Shown here piece by piece: positions 1 to 9,156 of a stretch of DNA of 64,000 bases. The translations under genes were made by a program, and so were the position numbers. This DNA is from CBDHHC01 sp050633205 (GTDB taxonomy: Bacteria > Pseudomonadota > Alphaproteobacteria > Rhizobiales > CBDHHC01). The first letter of the stretch is position 1; every line of letters begins with the position of its first letter. Where the stretch lies: NCBI GenBank assembly GCA_050633205.1, contig JBOEGA010000129.1:75545-139544 (forward strand), given 5' to 3'. The notes beneath the pieces are model-generated. The model did no database searches and was not told the origin of the DNA. It was given only the letters and a program-made list of their open reading frames with translations.

Positions 1-399
1 TCCGAGCAGGTTTCCACGATAAGAGGAATGCATTTTCAGATTCCCCCTTTTGCACAGGCTAAACTTGTCCGGGTACTTCACGGAGCAATTATTGATGTTG
101 CTTTTGACCTCAGAAAAGATTCTCCTACCCGCCATCAGTGGTGCAGTGCCAAAATTACTGCGGAAGAGCAGAACCAGATTTTTGTTCCGGCCGGATTTGC
201 CCACGGCTTTATTACCCTTGAACCCAATACCGTAGTTCATTACAAAGTTGATAATCATTATTCAAAAGAACACGAACAGGGTTTTATCTGGAATGATGAG
301 GACGCCAATATCGACTGGGGCAGTTTTTCAGGAGATGTTGCAATTTCTGAAAAAGATGGTGTGTTACCAATTTTAAAAGAATTACCTGCCTATTTTTAA
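1..399 (+). CDS. rmlC: dTDP-4-dehydrorhamnose 3,5-epimerase, 5'-truncated by window edge
   Basis: The reading frame is open from base 1, so the start lies outside the window and about 50 N-terminal residues are missing compared with the usual ~180. The visible part begins STIRGMHFQIPPFAQAKLVR, which matches the RmlC core (family pattern RGLHYQ-PP-AQ-KLVRV, containing the catalytic His), followed by DVAFDLRKDSPT and a cupin-type barrel with VPAGFAHGF. The enzyme epimerises C3 and C5 of dTDP-4-keto-6-deoxyglucose in cytoplasmic dTDP-L-rhamnose synthesis. It is followed 27 bases later by rmlB and then by rmlD and rmlA, giving a complete four-gene pathway in the order C-B-D-A. The ATG at 28 is internal and not the true start. 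Confidence 0.93.
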   Translation, partial: SEQVSTIRGMHFQIPPFAQAKLVRVLHGAIIDVAFDLRKDSPTRHQWCSAKITAEEQNQIFVPAGFAHGFITLEPNTVVHYKVDNHYSKEHEQGFIWNDEDANIDWGSFSGDVAISEKDGVLPILKELPAYF

Positions 400-426
400 T
401 TTATTTTTTGTTGATTGGAGAGAAAT

Positions 427-1494
427 ATGCGTGTGGCTGTAACAGGAGGTGCCGGTTTTATCGGATCGGCTCTTATTCGCTGGATTCATAAGCATTATGA
501 CTGGGAAATCCTTAATATTGATTGCCTGACATATGCGGGAAATATTGAATCTCTGGATGGCATTGAAACCGGAAACAGGTATCAGTTTTCCCAGACGGAT
601 ATATGTAATGCAGATGCAGTCTCCCAGCAGATCAGCCAGTTTCAGCCGGACTATATTATTCATCTTGCAGCAGAATCTCATGTGGACAGGTCGATAGATG
701 GCCCGCTGGCTTTTATAGAAACCAATGTTATCGGTACCTATAACATGCTGCAGGCAGCGCTTAACTATTATCGGACCCTTTCGGGGGAGAGAAAAGACCG
801 GTTCAGGTTTCACCATGTTTCGACTGATGAAGTTTATGGATCTCTTGGGGAAACAGGGCTGTTTCGTGAAGATACGCCTTACCAGCCCAACTCTCCTTAT
901 TCAGCATCAAAAGCATCTTCTGACCACTTTGTAAGAGCCTGGCATGAAACATATGGACTGCCAGTTACAGTAAGCAACTGTTCCAATAATTATGGTCCCT
1001 ATCAGTTTCCCGAGAAGCTTATTCCCCTGGTTATTCTAAATGCTCTTAATGGAAAGCCTCTTCCTGTCTACGGAAAGGGAGAAAATATCCGTGACTGGCT
1101 TTTTGTAGATGATCACGTTGAAGGCATCCTGACTGTTCTGGAAAAGGGCAAGCTGGGTGAATGCTACAATATCGGTGGATCTGCAGAGCATAAGAATATT
1201 GATGTGGTCAGAACAATCTGCAAAATCATGGATGAACTGAATCCTGATGCATCGCAACCTCATGAAAATCTGATTGAATATGTTACAGACAGACCCGGTC
1301 ATGATATGAGATATGCAATTGATACTACAAAGATTGCAAGTGAACTTAACTGGGCGCCAAAAGAAAATTTTGAATCCGGCCTCAAGAAAACTGTGCACTG
1401 GTATCTGACAAATAAAACCTGGTGGGAGCGCATACATTCCGGCGAGTATCGCGGCGAGAGACTTGGTCTGGATATGGCAGAGAAATCTGCGTAA
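427..1494 (+). CDS. rmlB: dTDP-glucose 4,6-dehydratase
   Basis: This 355-residue extended SDR enzyme converts dTDP-glucose to dTDP-4-keto-6-deoxyglucose. The NAD-binding GGAGFIG motif is at residues 7-13, the catalytic Thr-Asp-Glu triad at 133-135 (STDEVYG) and the YxxxK pair at Tyr158/Lys162. The length is normal for RmlB. The ATG at 427 is chosen because GGAGAG lies at 417-422 and the protein then begins MRVAVTGGAG as in the family; the upstream TTG at 415 lies within the ribosome binding site. It is the second gene of the rml cluster. Confidence 0.96.
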   Translation: MRVAVTGGAGFIGSALIRWIHKHYDWEILNIDCLTYAGNIESLDGIETGNRYQFSQTDICNADAVSQQISQFQPDYIIHLAAESHVDRSIDGPLAFIETNVIGTYNMLQAALNYYRTLSGERKDRFRFHHVSTDEVYGSLGETGLFREDTPYQPNSPYSASKASSDHFVRAWHETYGLPVTVSNCSNNYGPYQFPEKLIPLVILNALNGKPLPVYGKGENIRDWLFVDDHVEGILTVLEKGKLGECYNIGGSAEHKNIDVVRTICKIMDELNPDASQPHENLIEYVTDRPGHDMRYAIDTTKIASELNWAPKENFESGLKKTVHWYLTNKTWWERIHSGEYRGERLGLDMAEKSA

Positions 1495-1518
1495 CAGTCC
1501 GGCAACAGGGAGAATGTA

Positions 1519-2403
1519 ATGCGTATACTCGTTACAGGTGCGGCTGGTCAGGTCGGTACCGAGCTAGTCTTATCAGGTCCGAAAAAAGGACATGAGATCC
1601 TGGGCTTTACCAGAAAAGACCTGGATATAACCAATGAAGATGTCGTTCTCGGAACTATTTCAGATTTAACACCCGATGTGGTTATTAATCCAGCAGCCTA
1701 TACTGCTGTGGATCAGGCTGAAACTGACCAGGAGCTTGCCTATATAATTAATCGGGATGGGCCAGCAAATCTTGCAAAGGCATGTTCTAAAAACAATATT
1801 CCGTTAATCCATATTTCAACAGATTATGTTTATGATGGCAGTAAATCCGGGGCATATACGGAGAATGCCCCGGTACAGCCTGTTAATGTATATGGCGCTT
1901 CGAAAGAAGCCGGAGAAGCCGCTATCAGAGATATTCTGGACCAACATATTATTATGCGTACATCGTGGGTATTCAGCTCTCATGGCGGTAACTTTGTAAA
2001 AAGTATGCTTCGTCTTGGTAACGACAGAGATGAACTCAGCATCGTTGCTGACCAGCGTGGCGGGCCGACGAGCGCATCTGATATTGCAGGTGCAGCCATC
2101 AGTATTGCAAAGGGTGTTCATGGTCAGCCGAATTTATGGGGTACATACCATTTTTCAGGCGCACCGGAGACAAGCTGGTATGAGTTTGCGCAGGAGATTT
2201 TTAATCAGGCTTCAGGGCTTGTTGCTAAAGCTCCAACAGTCAGGCCGATACCGACTGCAGATTACCCAACCCCTGCGCGCCGACCTTTAAACAGTGTAAT
2301 GAACTGTGAGAAAATATTTAACGCCTTTGGAATTCAGCAACCTGCATGGAAAAACAGCCTGAATAAAGTGCTTCAGGAACTTGAGAACGGGACAATACAA
2401 TAA
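1519..2403 (+). CDS. rmlD: dTDP-4-dehydrorhamnose reductase
   Basis: This 294-residue NAD(P)-dependent reductase carries out the last step to dTDP-L-rhamnose. It has the N-terminal nucleotide-binding GAAGQVG (residues 7-13), STDYVYDG near residue 100 and the catalytic YGASK (Tyr125, Lys129). AGGGAGAAT lies just before the ATG. Its TAA stop shares one base with the ATG of rmlA (TAATG), so the two are probably translationally coupled. Confidence 0.95.
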   Translation: MRILVTGAAGQVGTELVLSGPKKGHEILGFTRKDLDITNEDVVLGTISDLTPDVVINPAAYTAVDQAETDQELAYIINRDGPANLAKACSKNNIPLIHISTDYVYDGSKSGAYTENAPVQPVNVYGASKEAGEAAIRDILDQHIIMRTSWVFSSHGGNFVKSMLRLGNDRDELSIVADQRGGPTSASDIAGAAISIAKGVHGQPNLWGTYHFSGAPETSWYEFAQEIFNQASGLVAKAPTVRPIPTADYPTPARRPLNSVMNCEKIFNAFGIQQPAWKNSLNKVLQELENGTIQ

Positions 2404-3278
2404 TGAAAAAAGGTATCATTCTGGCTGGTGGTTCGGGAACACGCCTCCACCCCCTTACTCTTGGAACGTCCAAACAATTGCTTCCTGTTTATGACAAGCC
2501 AATGATTTATTACCCGCTAACTGTGCTTATGCTGGCAGGGATTGATGATATTCTGGTGATTACAACACCGGAAGACAAACTGGCTTTTCAGAGGTTGCTG
2601 GGGGATGGCTCTCAATGGGGTATCAGCATTTCCTATGCCGTTCAGGAGAAACCTGAGGGACTGGCTCAGGCCTTTCTGATCGGAAAAGAATTTGTCAATA
2701 ATCAACCCTGTGCTCTTGTCCTTGGTGACAATATGTATTTTGGTCATGACCTGACTAAAAAAATACAGGCAGCAGCGCAACGACAATCCGGAGCAACCGT
2801 ATTTGGCTATTGGGTTAAAGACCCTGAAAGATATGGTGTTGCAGAGTTTAACAAGGACGGGCGGGTTGTCAGTATTGAGGAAAAACCCGAGCAACCCAAA
2901 TCTAATTATGCGGTCACAGGACTTTATTTTTACGATGAGAAAGTCTGCGATTATGCAGCAGAACTGAAGCCTTCTCACCGGGGAGAGCTGGAAATAACCG
3001 ACCTTAACAAGCTTTACCTGCAGGATAATAACCTGCATGTCGAACTGCTGGGACGCGGTTATGCATGGCTGGATACCGGAACCCATGCCTCTCTGATTCA
3101 GGCGGGGCAGTTTGTGCAAACCATTGAAGAACGTCAGGGTATGAAAGTTGGCTGCCCTGAAGAAATTGCTTATATGATGGGACATATAACGAAAGAGCAA
3201 TTGATACTTCTTGCAGAACCTTTGAAGAAGAGTGGCTATGGTGACTATCTTATGAGCCTGGTAAAAAGAGGTCTGTAA
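2403..3278 (+). CDS. rmlA: glucose-1-phosphate thymidylyltransferase
   Basis: The 291-residue enzyme joins dTTP and glucose-1-phosphate to make dTDP-glucose, the first step of the rhamnose pathway. The nucleotidyltransferase signature GGSGTRLHP is at residues 9-17, followed by SKQLLPVYDKPMIYYP, and LGDNMYFG further on. Length is typical of RmlA. It is coupled to rmlD through a TAATG overlap and closes the rml operon. The 145 bases to the next gene suggest that manC has its own promoter. Confidence 0.96.
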   Translation: MKKGIILAGGSGTRLHPLTLGTSKQLLPVYDKPMIYYPLTVLMLAGIDDILVITTPEDKLAFQRLLGDGSQWGISISYAVQEKPEGLAQAFLIGKEFVNNQPCALVLGDNMYFGHDLTKKIQAAAQRQSGATVFGYWVKDPERYGVAEFNKDGRVVSIEEKPEQPKSNYAVTGLYFYDEKVCDYAAELKPSHRGELEITDLNKLYLQDNNLHVELLGRGYAWLDTGTHASLIQAGQFVQTIEERQGMKVGCPEEIAYMMGHITKEQLILLAEPLKKSGYGDYLMSLVKRGL

Positions 3279-3423
3279 ATAATGAAAAAGATATGCACAT
3301 TGTATTAATATAATATAATTAAGTATTTCACATATTAGTATTTCAGGTTTTAATCCTGATTATGAATCGTAAAGATTCTATGCTTATCTGTTTTTTGCAA
3401 CAGGATGTGAGATACTTAATACG

Positions 3424-4839
3424 ATGATATATCCGTTTATACTATCCGGTGGGTCAGGTACCCGTTTATGGCCCCTTTCGAGAGAAACATACCCAAAGCA
3501 ATTCATTAAACTTATTACGGATAACAGCCTTCTTCAGGAAACCTGCATTCGCCTGCAGGGGGAGGATTTTGCGCCTCTCAGTTTTCTCACGAGCCATGAG
3601 CACCGATTTATCGTTGCGGAGCAAATGCAGGCTATCGGCTTGAAACCACAGACAATTATTCTGGAGCCTGTTGCCAGAAATACCGCTCCTCCTGCGTTGA
3701 TTGCGGCATTATACTGCGCACAACAAAGTGCTGACCGTATGATTCTCCTTCTTCCTTCTGATCATATTGTCAGTGATAATGAGAAGTTCAGGAGTACTGT
3801 TTTGCAAGGTGTTGAAGCAGCAGCTCAGGGTCATATTGTAACCTTTGGCATTCAACCGGATTGTCCTGAAACCGGTTACGGATATATTGAAAGCAAAGCG
3901 ACTGCAGGAAATGTGAGGGATGTAGTACGTTTTGTTGAAAAACCGGACTTAGCCACTGCGCAATCCTATATTGAGGATGGTAACTTTCTCTGGAATGCAG
4001 GTATTTTTCTGTATACCGCCCGTGCAATGATTGATGCTTTTGAAAAATATGCTCCTGATACGCTTGCAGCCTGCAAGGTAGCATTATCACATGCGAACAA
4101 AGATCTGGATTTCCTGCGGCTGGACAGGCAAGCCTACTCTGAAGCCCCGGATATCTCGATTGATTACGCGATTATGGAGAAAACAGGCGGTATCAAAACA
4201 TTGCCGCTGGATGTGGGGTGGAGTGATCTGGGCTCATGGCCTGCAGTATGGGATGCTATGGAAAAAGATGCGAATGGAAATGTGGGCAAAGGCAAAACGC
4301 TGTTTCTCGATACATCCAACAGCTTTGCACATAGCGAAGATGGTGCCTTTTTAAGCCTGATCGGTCTTGATAATATATTTGCTGTTGCCATGCGGGACGC
4401 TATTGTTGTTGCTTCCAAAGATCAGGCTCAGAAAGTCAAGCAAGTGGTTGAATTATTGAAAGAAAGAGACTTCAAGGAAGCAACCCAGCACTCAAAGATT
4501 TACCGTCCCTGGGGCTGGTATGAGGGCATTTCTCTTGAAGAGAGATATCAGGTCAAGCGCATAATGGTAAATCCCGGAGCCAGCCTTTCCCTCCAGAGCC
4601 ATATGCATCGTGCAGAACACTGGGTTGTTGTGAAGGGTACACTTGAAGTTACTATTGAAGATCAGACCCATCTGCTGACTGAAAATGAGTCCACTTATAT
4701 TCCCCTAGGCCGCAAGCACAGGCTTGCCAATCCGGGAAAGCTGCCCGCCTATCTGATCGAAGTGCAATCAGGGTCCTATCTGGGGGAAGATGATATTGTC
4801 AGATATGAAGATGTTTATGGGCGAGAAGAAGTGGCCTAG
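3424..4839 (+). CDS. manC: mannose-1-phosphate guanylyltransferase / mannose-6-phosphate isomerase
   Basis: This 471-residue protein is of the bifunctional type II family (ManC/CpsB/AlgA/XanB). The N-terminal GGSGTRLWPLSRETYPKQF (residues 9-27) is the GDP-mannose pyrophosphorylase signature, and FVEKPD occurs in the middle. The C-terminal ~110 residues form a cupin (RPWGWYE, SLQSHMHRAEHW, VQSGSYLGEDDIVR), the phosphomannose isomerase domain. Both domains are complete. Together with rml it supplies activated sugars for O-antigen or exopolysaccharide. It converges with the next gene, with only five bases between the stops. Confidence 0.95.
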   Translation: MIYPFILSGGSGTRLWPLSRETYPKQFIKLITDNSLLQETCIRLQGEDFAPLSFLTSHEHRFIVAEQMQAIGLKPQTIILEPVARNTAPPALIAALYCAQQSADRMILLLPSDHIVSDNEKFRSTVLQGVEAAAQGHIVTFGIQPDCPETGYGYIESKATAGNVRDVVRFVEKPDLATAQSYIEDGNFLWNAGIFLYTARAMIDAFEKYAPDTLAACKVALSHANKDLDFLRLDRQAYSEAPDISIDYAIMEKTGGIKTLPLDVGWSDLGSWPAVWDAMEKDANGNVGKGKTLFLDTSNSFAHSEDGAFLSLIGLDNIFAVAMRDAIVVASKDQAQKVKQVVELLKERDFKEATQHSKIYRPWGWYEGISLEERYQVKRIMVNPGASLSLQSHMHRAEHWVVVKGTLEVTIEDQTHLLTENESTYIPLGRKHRLANPGKLPAYLIEVQSGSYLGEDDIVRYEDVYGREEVA

Positions 4840-4844
4840 ACTGC

Positions 4845-5204
4845 TTACTTGCTTAAATAATATCCGATAACAGCACCAATGAGCGGGTAATGATGCAGAG
4901 GTATTCCTGACAGAAATGCCTCCTGTATCTTCTCGACATAATCTGCAAAAAGCGGGATTATGGCCACTGCGGTTATCAGACCGGACACAAACATACAGCT
5001 TACAAGGACATTTGGTGAGGGCTTGACTACATCCTTGATAAACTCTGAAGCAATCACTCCGATAACCCAGACAAGCAAAGACACCACGACAACCAGAAAT
5101 ACCAGTCGCGGAATACCAGCGATACCAACAATTTCAAGAACTTTATTGCTTAACCAGTAACTTCCGCCAAGTTGTAAACCAATCAATACAAGCGTACCAA
5201 GCAT
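4845..5204 (-). CDS. small integral membrane protein of unknown function
   Basis: The 119-residue protein is almost entirely hydrophobic, with about four membrane segments (near residues 1-14, 30-52, 66-86 and 103-117) and a short polar stretch VEKIQEAFLSG before the last. I recognise no family. The ATG at 5204 follows a weak CGGGGTG. It faces manC and appears to be transcribed alone. Confidence 0.7.
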   Translation of the reverse strand: MLGTLVLIGLQLGGSYWLSNKVLEIVGIAGIPRLVFLVVVVSLLVWVIGVIASEFIKDVVKPSPNVLVSCMFVSGLITAVAIIPLFADYVEKIQEAFLSGIPLHHYPLIGAVIGYYLSK

Positions 5205-5528
5205 AAAACACCCCGGAGTTATCTTCAGTCAGGCATACAGGTATATTGCTCCCCTATTTCAGGAACATAAAATTACCCCAAACCAGGCAACTTCCATCCA
5301 TACACTGGAAGTATGCACAAGCGATATTGGCAAAGTTAGTCTGGAATGAACACCCACAAGCAAGTGAAGATCAAAGAAAATATATGTTTTTTCACATGAT
5401 TTTATAAAATTATGGCATTAGCGCATACCAGATCTAATTTATACCGAACTAATTATGGCTATCGTGCAAATTATAAAGTGGGTAGCTTTATGACAAAAGC
5501 TACCCATAAAAACTTAACAGAGGAATCT
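5205..5528. other. intergenic region between two leftward genes
   Basis: These 324 bases carry the terminator of the EF-hand gene at 5480-5505 and presumably the promoter of the small membrane protein near 5210-5280. A rightward 40-codon reading frame from 5413 has no ribosome binding site. I see nothing else. Confidence 0.5.
5480..5505 (-). terminator. terminator of the EF-hand gene
   Basis: GGGTAGCTTT and AAAGCTACCC form a perfect 10-bp stem with a 6-base loop, 23 bases past the EF-hand stop. On the leftward transcript it is followed by ACTTTATAATTT, a modest T-rich tail. Confidence 0.6.
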
Positions 5529-6284
5529 CTATAGCTTCATAGTTCGCCTTAAAGCATATACAGATTGCGAATATTTGCTGGCTTCATCATGCGAAAATAT
5601 ACCATCGTTATTTTCATCGGCCTGCTTCAGAATACGCATGAGAACTGTTTCATACTCTTTTTTACTAACGGCTCCATCGTTATCTGCATCAAGAGATAAA
5701 GGAACCTTACGGGTATATCTCAATTTATTATATCTGGAGCGTGTACGGTTATAGGATTTTTTCTTCTTTGCTGCCGCGGCGGCCTCCGAGAAGTCGACCT
5801 TGCCGTCTTTATTAGCGTCATCTACCATAGACTTATCGACAAGCTTCTTCAGGATCTGAGCAACCTGCTCTTCCGTAAGGTCCAGACGAATTCCCTGATG
5901 ATATACAGGGCGGTTGGCTTTGGCCTTATTAAAAACCCTTACTTCTTCTCGTGTAACTTCGCCATTTCCATCAAGGTCTTTTTGCAGCCATTTTAACATA
6001 CCGTAAGCACGAGAACTAGCTTCTGCCATCTGCCGCTTCAGCTTGTAATCATCCTCAGTGACACCGCCACCGTTCACATCAGTATTGCTGAATACTGCAA
6101 GAAGCTGCTTTTTTGAACGCTCAATAGAATAACCAGAGCGGACATATGACTGTATTGCGACTTTTAATTCATTTTCTGCGACAAGATTAGAACCAGCTTT
6201 TTTCTCTGCTGACTGGGCAATAGCACTTGATGACACAGCCAAACCAATAGCAATGGTTACGCAAGCTTTAGATACAAAATTCAT
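5529..6284 (-). CDS. exported EF-hand protein with five Ca-binding loops
   Basis: The 251-residue protein begins with a signal peptide (cleavage expected near AIAQ-S, residue 24). Five canonical 12-residue EF loops are visible: 69-80, 103-114, 156-167, 199-210 and 223-234, each with Asp at position 1 and Gly at position 6. Loops 2 to 5 end with Glu; the first has Tyr at position 12, so it probably binds Ca weakly. A basic linker (KKKKSYNRTRSRYNKLRY) separates loops 3 and 4. A periplasmic or secreted calcium sensor or buffer is inferred; no enzyme domain is present. It stands alone between two terminators. Confidence 0.85.
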   Translation of the reverse strand: MNFVSKACVTIAIGLAVSSSAIAQSAEKKAGSNLVAENELKVAIQSYVRSGYSIERSKKQLLAVFSNTDVNGGGVTEDDYKLKRQMAEASSRAYGMLKWLQKDLDGNGEVTREEVRVFNKAKANRPVYHQGIRLDLTEEQVAQILKKLVDKSMVDDANKDGKVDFSEAAAAAKKKKSYNRTRSRYNKLRYTRKVPLSLDADNDGAVSKKEYETVLMRILKQADENNDGIFSHDEASKYSQSVYALRRTMKL

Positions 6285-6385
6285 AAATTTCTCCCAACAT
6301 TGAATGGTTCTGAGAATAAAATATCAGAACTATCACAAATTATTGATTATCTCGACCTTTGCGTGACATATGGTGAATAAAAACA

Positions 6386-6420
6386 AAGCCTGCAAGATAT
6401 GGAAGCATCATTGCAGGCTT
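6386..6420 (-). terminator. terminator of the methionine operon
   Basis: AAGCCTGCAA and TTGCAGGCTT form a perfect 10-bp stem with a 15-base loop, 30 bases past the stop of the second metH gene. On the leftward strand it continues TGTTTTTATT, a good U-tract. Confidence 0.8.
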
Positions 6421-6450
6421 TTATGTATTTTTGCTTATACCGGTTGACAA

Positions 6451-9129
6451 TCAGGCGGCGGCATTATCGACAGCTTTTGGATTATAATTCAGAATTGGTG
6501 CAAGCCAGCGCTCTGCTGTTGCCAAGTCCCAGCCTTTTCGTTTTGCATAGTCAACAACCTGATCCCGCTCAATTTTACCGACTCCAAAGTAATAACTCTC
6601 CGGGTGTGAGAAATAGATCCCTGATACAGCCGAACCTGGCCACATAGCATAGCTTTCCGTGAGCTTGATACCTGCCTGCTCTTCTGCACTAAGCAACCTG
6701 AACAATGTCTCTTTCTCAGTATGATCGGGTTGAGCCGGATAACCTGGAGCAGGACGAATTCCCTGATATTCTTCAGCTATCAAATCTTTTGGTGTGAAAG
6801 TTTCCTCTGGTGCGTACCCCCAAAGTTCGCAGCGAACCCGTTCATGCATATGCTCGGCAAAGGCCTCTGCCAGACGATCTGCAAGTGCGGATACCAGAAT
6901 TTTGTTATAATCATCGTTTGCACGGGCAAAACGGGCAACAATTTCTTCCTCACCAATACCTGCAGTTACCGCAAAACCGCCGATATAGTCCTGCACTCCA
7001 CTGTCTTCGGGAGCTATAAAGTCTGATAGAGCAGCATTAGCACGGTCATTGCTGCGGGCGATCTGCTGGCGCAGGGTATGGAATGTTGCCATGGATTCTG
7101 TGCGGTTTTCATCAGTAAAGAGTTTTATATCATCTTCACCAACGCTGTTTGCCGGCCAAAAGCCGATTACACCATTTGCGGTCAGCCATTTTTCTTCAAG
7201 AAGCTTTGCAAGCATTTCCTGAGCATCATTGAAAAGAGAAGTTGCTGCCTCTCCCATTTTATCATCTGTCAGAATACGCGGGTACTGACCTTTCAGCTCC
7301 CAGGTCGAGAAGAACGGTGTCCAGTCGATATATGGCACAAGCGTTTTCAGGTCGTAATTCTCGAACAGTTTTGTACCAAGGAAGCTCGGTTTCTTAACCT
7401 GATATCCTGACCAGTCAATTTTGGTTTTGTTTGAGCGTGCCTTTGCAAGGGGCAATCTTTTCTTATCGGACTGACTACGAGCATGGGCTTCTGCCATACG
7501 CTTATAATCAGCGCGAATTTCATCAATATAGGTCACGCGCTTCTCGGATAGGAGATTGGATGCAACGCCAACAGCACGGCTGGCATCGGTTACATAAACG
7601 GCCTGTCCCTTGTCATAGTTCGGATTGATTTTGACAGCGGTGTGTACCCGGCTGGTTGTGGCACCACCAATTAACAGTGGAATATCAAAACCTTCGCGCT
7701 GCATTTCCGATGCGACAAGGCACATTTCATCAAGGCTTGGAGTAATCAAACCGGATAGTCCGATGATATCGACTTTTTCCTCTTTGGCCTTTTGCAGGAT
7801 CTGCTGACATGGAACCATAACGCCCATATCAATCACTTCATAATTATTACACTGAAGCACAACACCAACGATATTCTTACCGATGTCATGAACGTCACCT
7901 TTTACGGTGGCCATCAGAATTTTACCGGCTGAAGGCGCATCTTCTGTGCCTTCATCTCTTTTTTCCTGCTCCATAAAGGGCATCAGGTAAGCTACTGCCT
8001 GTTTCATAACACGGGCTGATTTCACAACCTGAGGCAAAAACATTTTGCCTGATCCAAAGAGATCTCCAACCACATTCATGCCATCCATAAGAGGGCCTTC
8101 GATCACATAAAGCGGACGGCCGAGTTTTACTCTGGCTTCTTCGGTATCTTCGTCAATAAATTTGGTGATGCCATTGACAAGTGCGTGTTTCATACGCTCC
8201 TCAACGGTATTCTCCCGCCAGGTCAGGTCAACCTGCCTTTTCTTACCGCCCTGCCCTTTATAGTTTTCGGCAGCTTCAAGAAGACGATCTGTTCCATCTT
8301 CCCTGCGGTTAAGGATTACGTCTTCGCACAGGTCGCGGAGATCTTTGGGGATGTCTTCATATATTGCGAGCTGCCCTGCGTTGACAATTCCCATATCCAT
8401 GCCTGCCTGAATAGCATGATAAAGAAATACGGAGTGCATTGCTTCACGGACTTTTTCGTTTCCTCTGAAAGAGAATGACAGGTTGGAAACACCACCGGAA
8501 ATATGAGCATGAGGGAGGTTGGCACGAATGCGTTTGCAGCCTTCAATAAACTCAACGCCGTAGTTGTTGTGCTCCTCAATTCCAGTTGCAACAGCGAAAA
8601 TGTTGGGGTCAAAGATGATATCTTCAGGGGGGAAACCGACTTCTTTTACAAGCAGGTTATATGCGCGTTCGCAAATTTCGAATTTGCGATCTGCCGTTTC
8701 TGCCTGTCCGATTTCATCAAATGCCATAACGACTGCGGCAGCACCATAACGTCTTATTTTACGGGCCTGCTCAAGGAACTGCTCTTCTCCCTCTTTCATC
8801 GAAATGGAGTTTACAATTGCCTTACCCTGTACACATTTAAGCCCTGCTTCAATAACTGACCATTTAGACGAGTCAATCATAACCGGCACACGGGATATAT
8901 CGGGCTCTGCCGCCAGCAGGTTCAGGAAGGTAACCATGGCTTTTTCAGAATCCAGCATACCTTCATCCATATTGATGTCGATAATCTGGGCACCATTTTC
9001 AACCTGCTGTCTGGCAACAGTTAAAGCGGCATCATAATCATCTGCTTCAATAAGTTTTCGGAACCTGGCTGAACCGGTTACATTTGTGCGCTCGCCAATA
9101 TTTATGAAACTTGTTGCTGCACTGGTCAC
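6451..9129 (-). CDS. metH: methionine synthase, folate-, cobalamin- and activation-domain subunit
   Basis: The 892-residue protein is the C-terminal part of cobalamin-dependent methionine synthase encoded as a separate gene. The pterin-binding domain starts at residue 8 (FINIGERTNVTGS), the cap and B12 domain holds DVHDIGKN with the cobalt-ligand His414, and the last ~300 residues form the AdoMet-binding activation domain (RPAPGYPAQPDH near 790). The start is GTG at 9129, preceded by AAGAAGG; no in-frame ATG fits. It lies 27 bases after the homocysteine-binding subunit. Splitting MetH into two adjacent genes is a known arrangement in alphaproteobacteria, so I read this as normal and not a frameshift. 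Confidence 0.95.
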   Translation of the reverse strand: MTSAATSFINIGERTNVTGSARFRKLIEADDYDAALTVARQQVENGAQIIDINMDEGMLDSEKAMVTFLNLLAAEPDISRVPVMIDSSKWSVIEAGLKCVQGKAIVNSISMKEGEEQFLEQARKIRRYGAAAVVMAFDEIGQAETADRKFEICERAYNLLVKEVGFPPEDIIFDPNIFAVATGIEEHNNYGVEFIEGCKRIRANLPHAHISGGVSNLSFSFRGNEKVREAMHSVFLYHAIQAGMDMGIVNAGQLAIYEDIPKDLRDLCEDVILNRREDGTDRLLEAAENYKGQGGKKRQVDLTWRENTVEERMKHALVNGITKFIDEDTEEARVKLGRPLYVIEGPLMDGMNVVGDLFGSGKMFLPQVVKSARVMKQAVAYLMPFMEQEKRDEGTEDAPSAGKILMATVKGDVHDIGKNIVGVVLQCNNYEVIDMGVMVPCQQILQKAKEEKVDIIGLSGLITPSLDEMCLVASEMQREGFDIPLLIGGATTSRVHTAVKINPNYDKGQAVYVTDASRAVGVASNLLSEKRVTYIDEIRADYKRMAEAHARSQSDKKRLPLAKARSNKTKIDWSGYQVKKPSFLGTKLFENYDLKTLVPYIDWTPFFSTWELKGQYPRILTDDKMGEAATSLFNDAQEMLAKLLEEKWLTANGVIGFWPANSVGEDDIKLFTDENRTESMATFHTLRQQIARSNDRANAALSDFIAPEDSGVQDYIGGFAVTAGIGEEEIVARFARANDDYNKILVSALADRLAEAFAEHMHERVRCELWGYAPEETFTPKDLIAEEYQGIRPAPGYPAQPDHTEKETLFRLLSAEEQAGIKLTESYAMWPGSAVSGIYFSHPESYYFGVGKIERDQVVDYAKRKGWDLATAERWLAPILNYNPKAVDNAAA

Positions 9130-9156
9130 TTCAATTAAACCTTCTTGTAAATAAAC

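Noticed and set aside
5413..5535. 40-codon ORF on the + strand
   Set aside because: No ribosome binding site, and it runs across the EF-hand terminator into the antisense of that gene.
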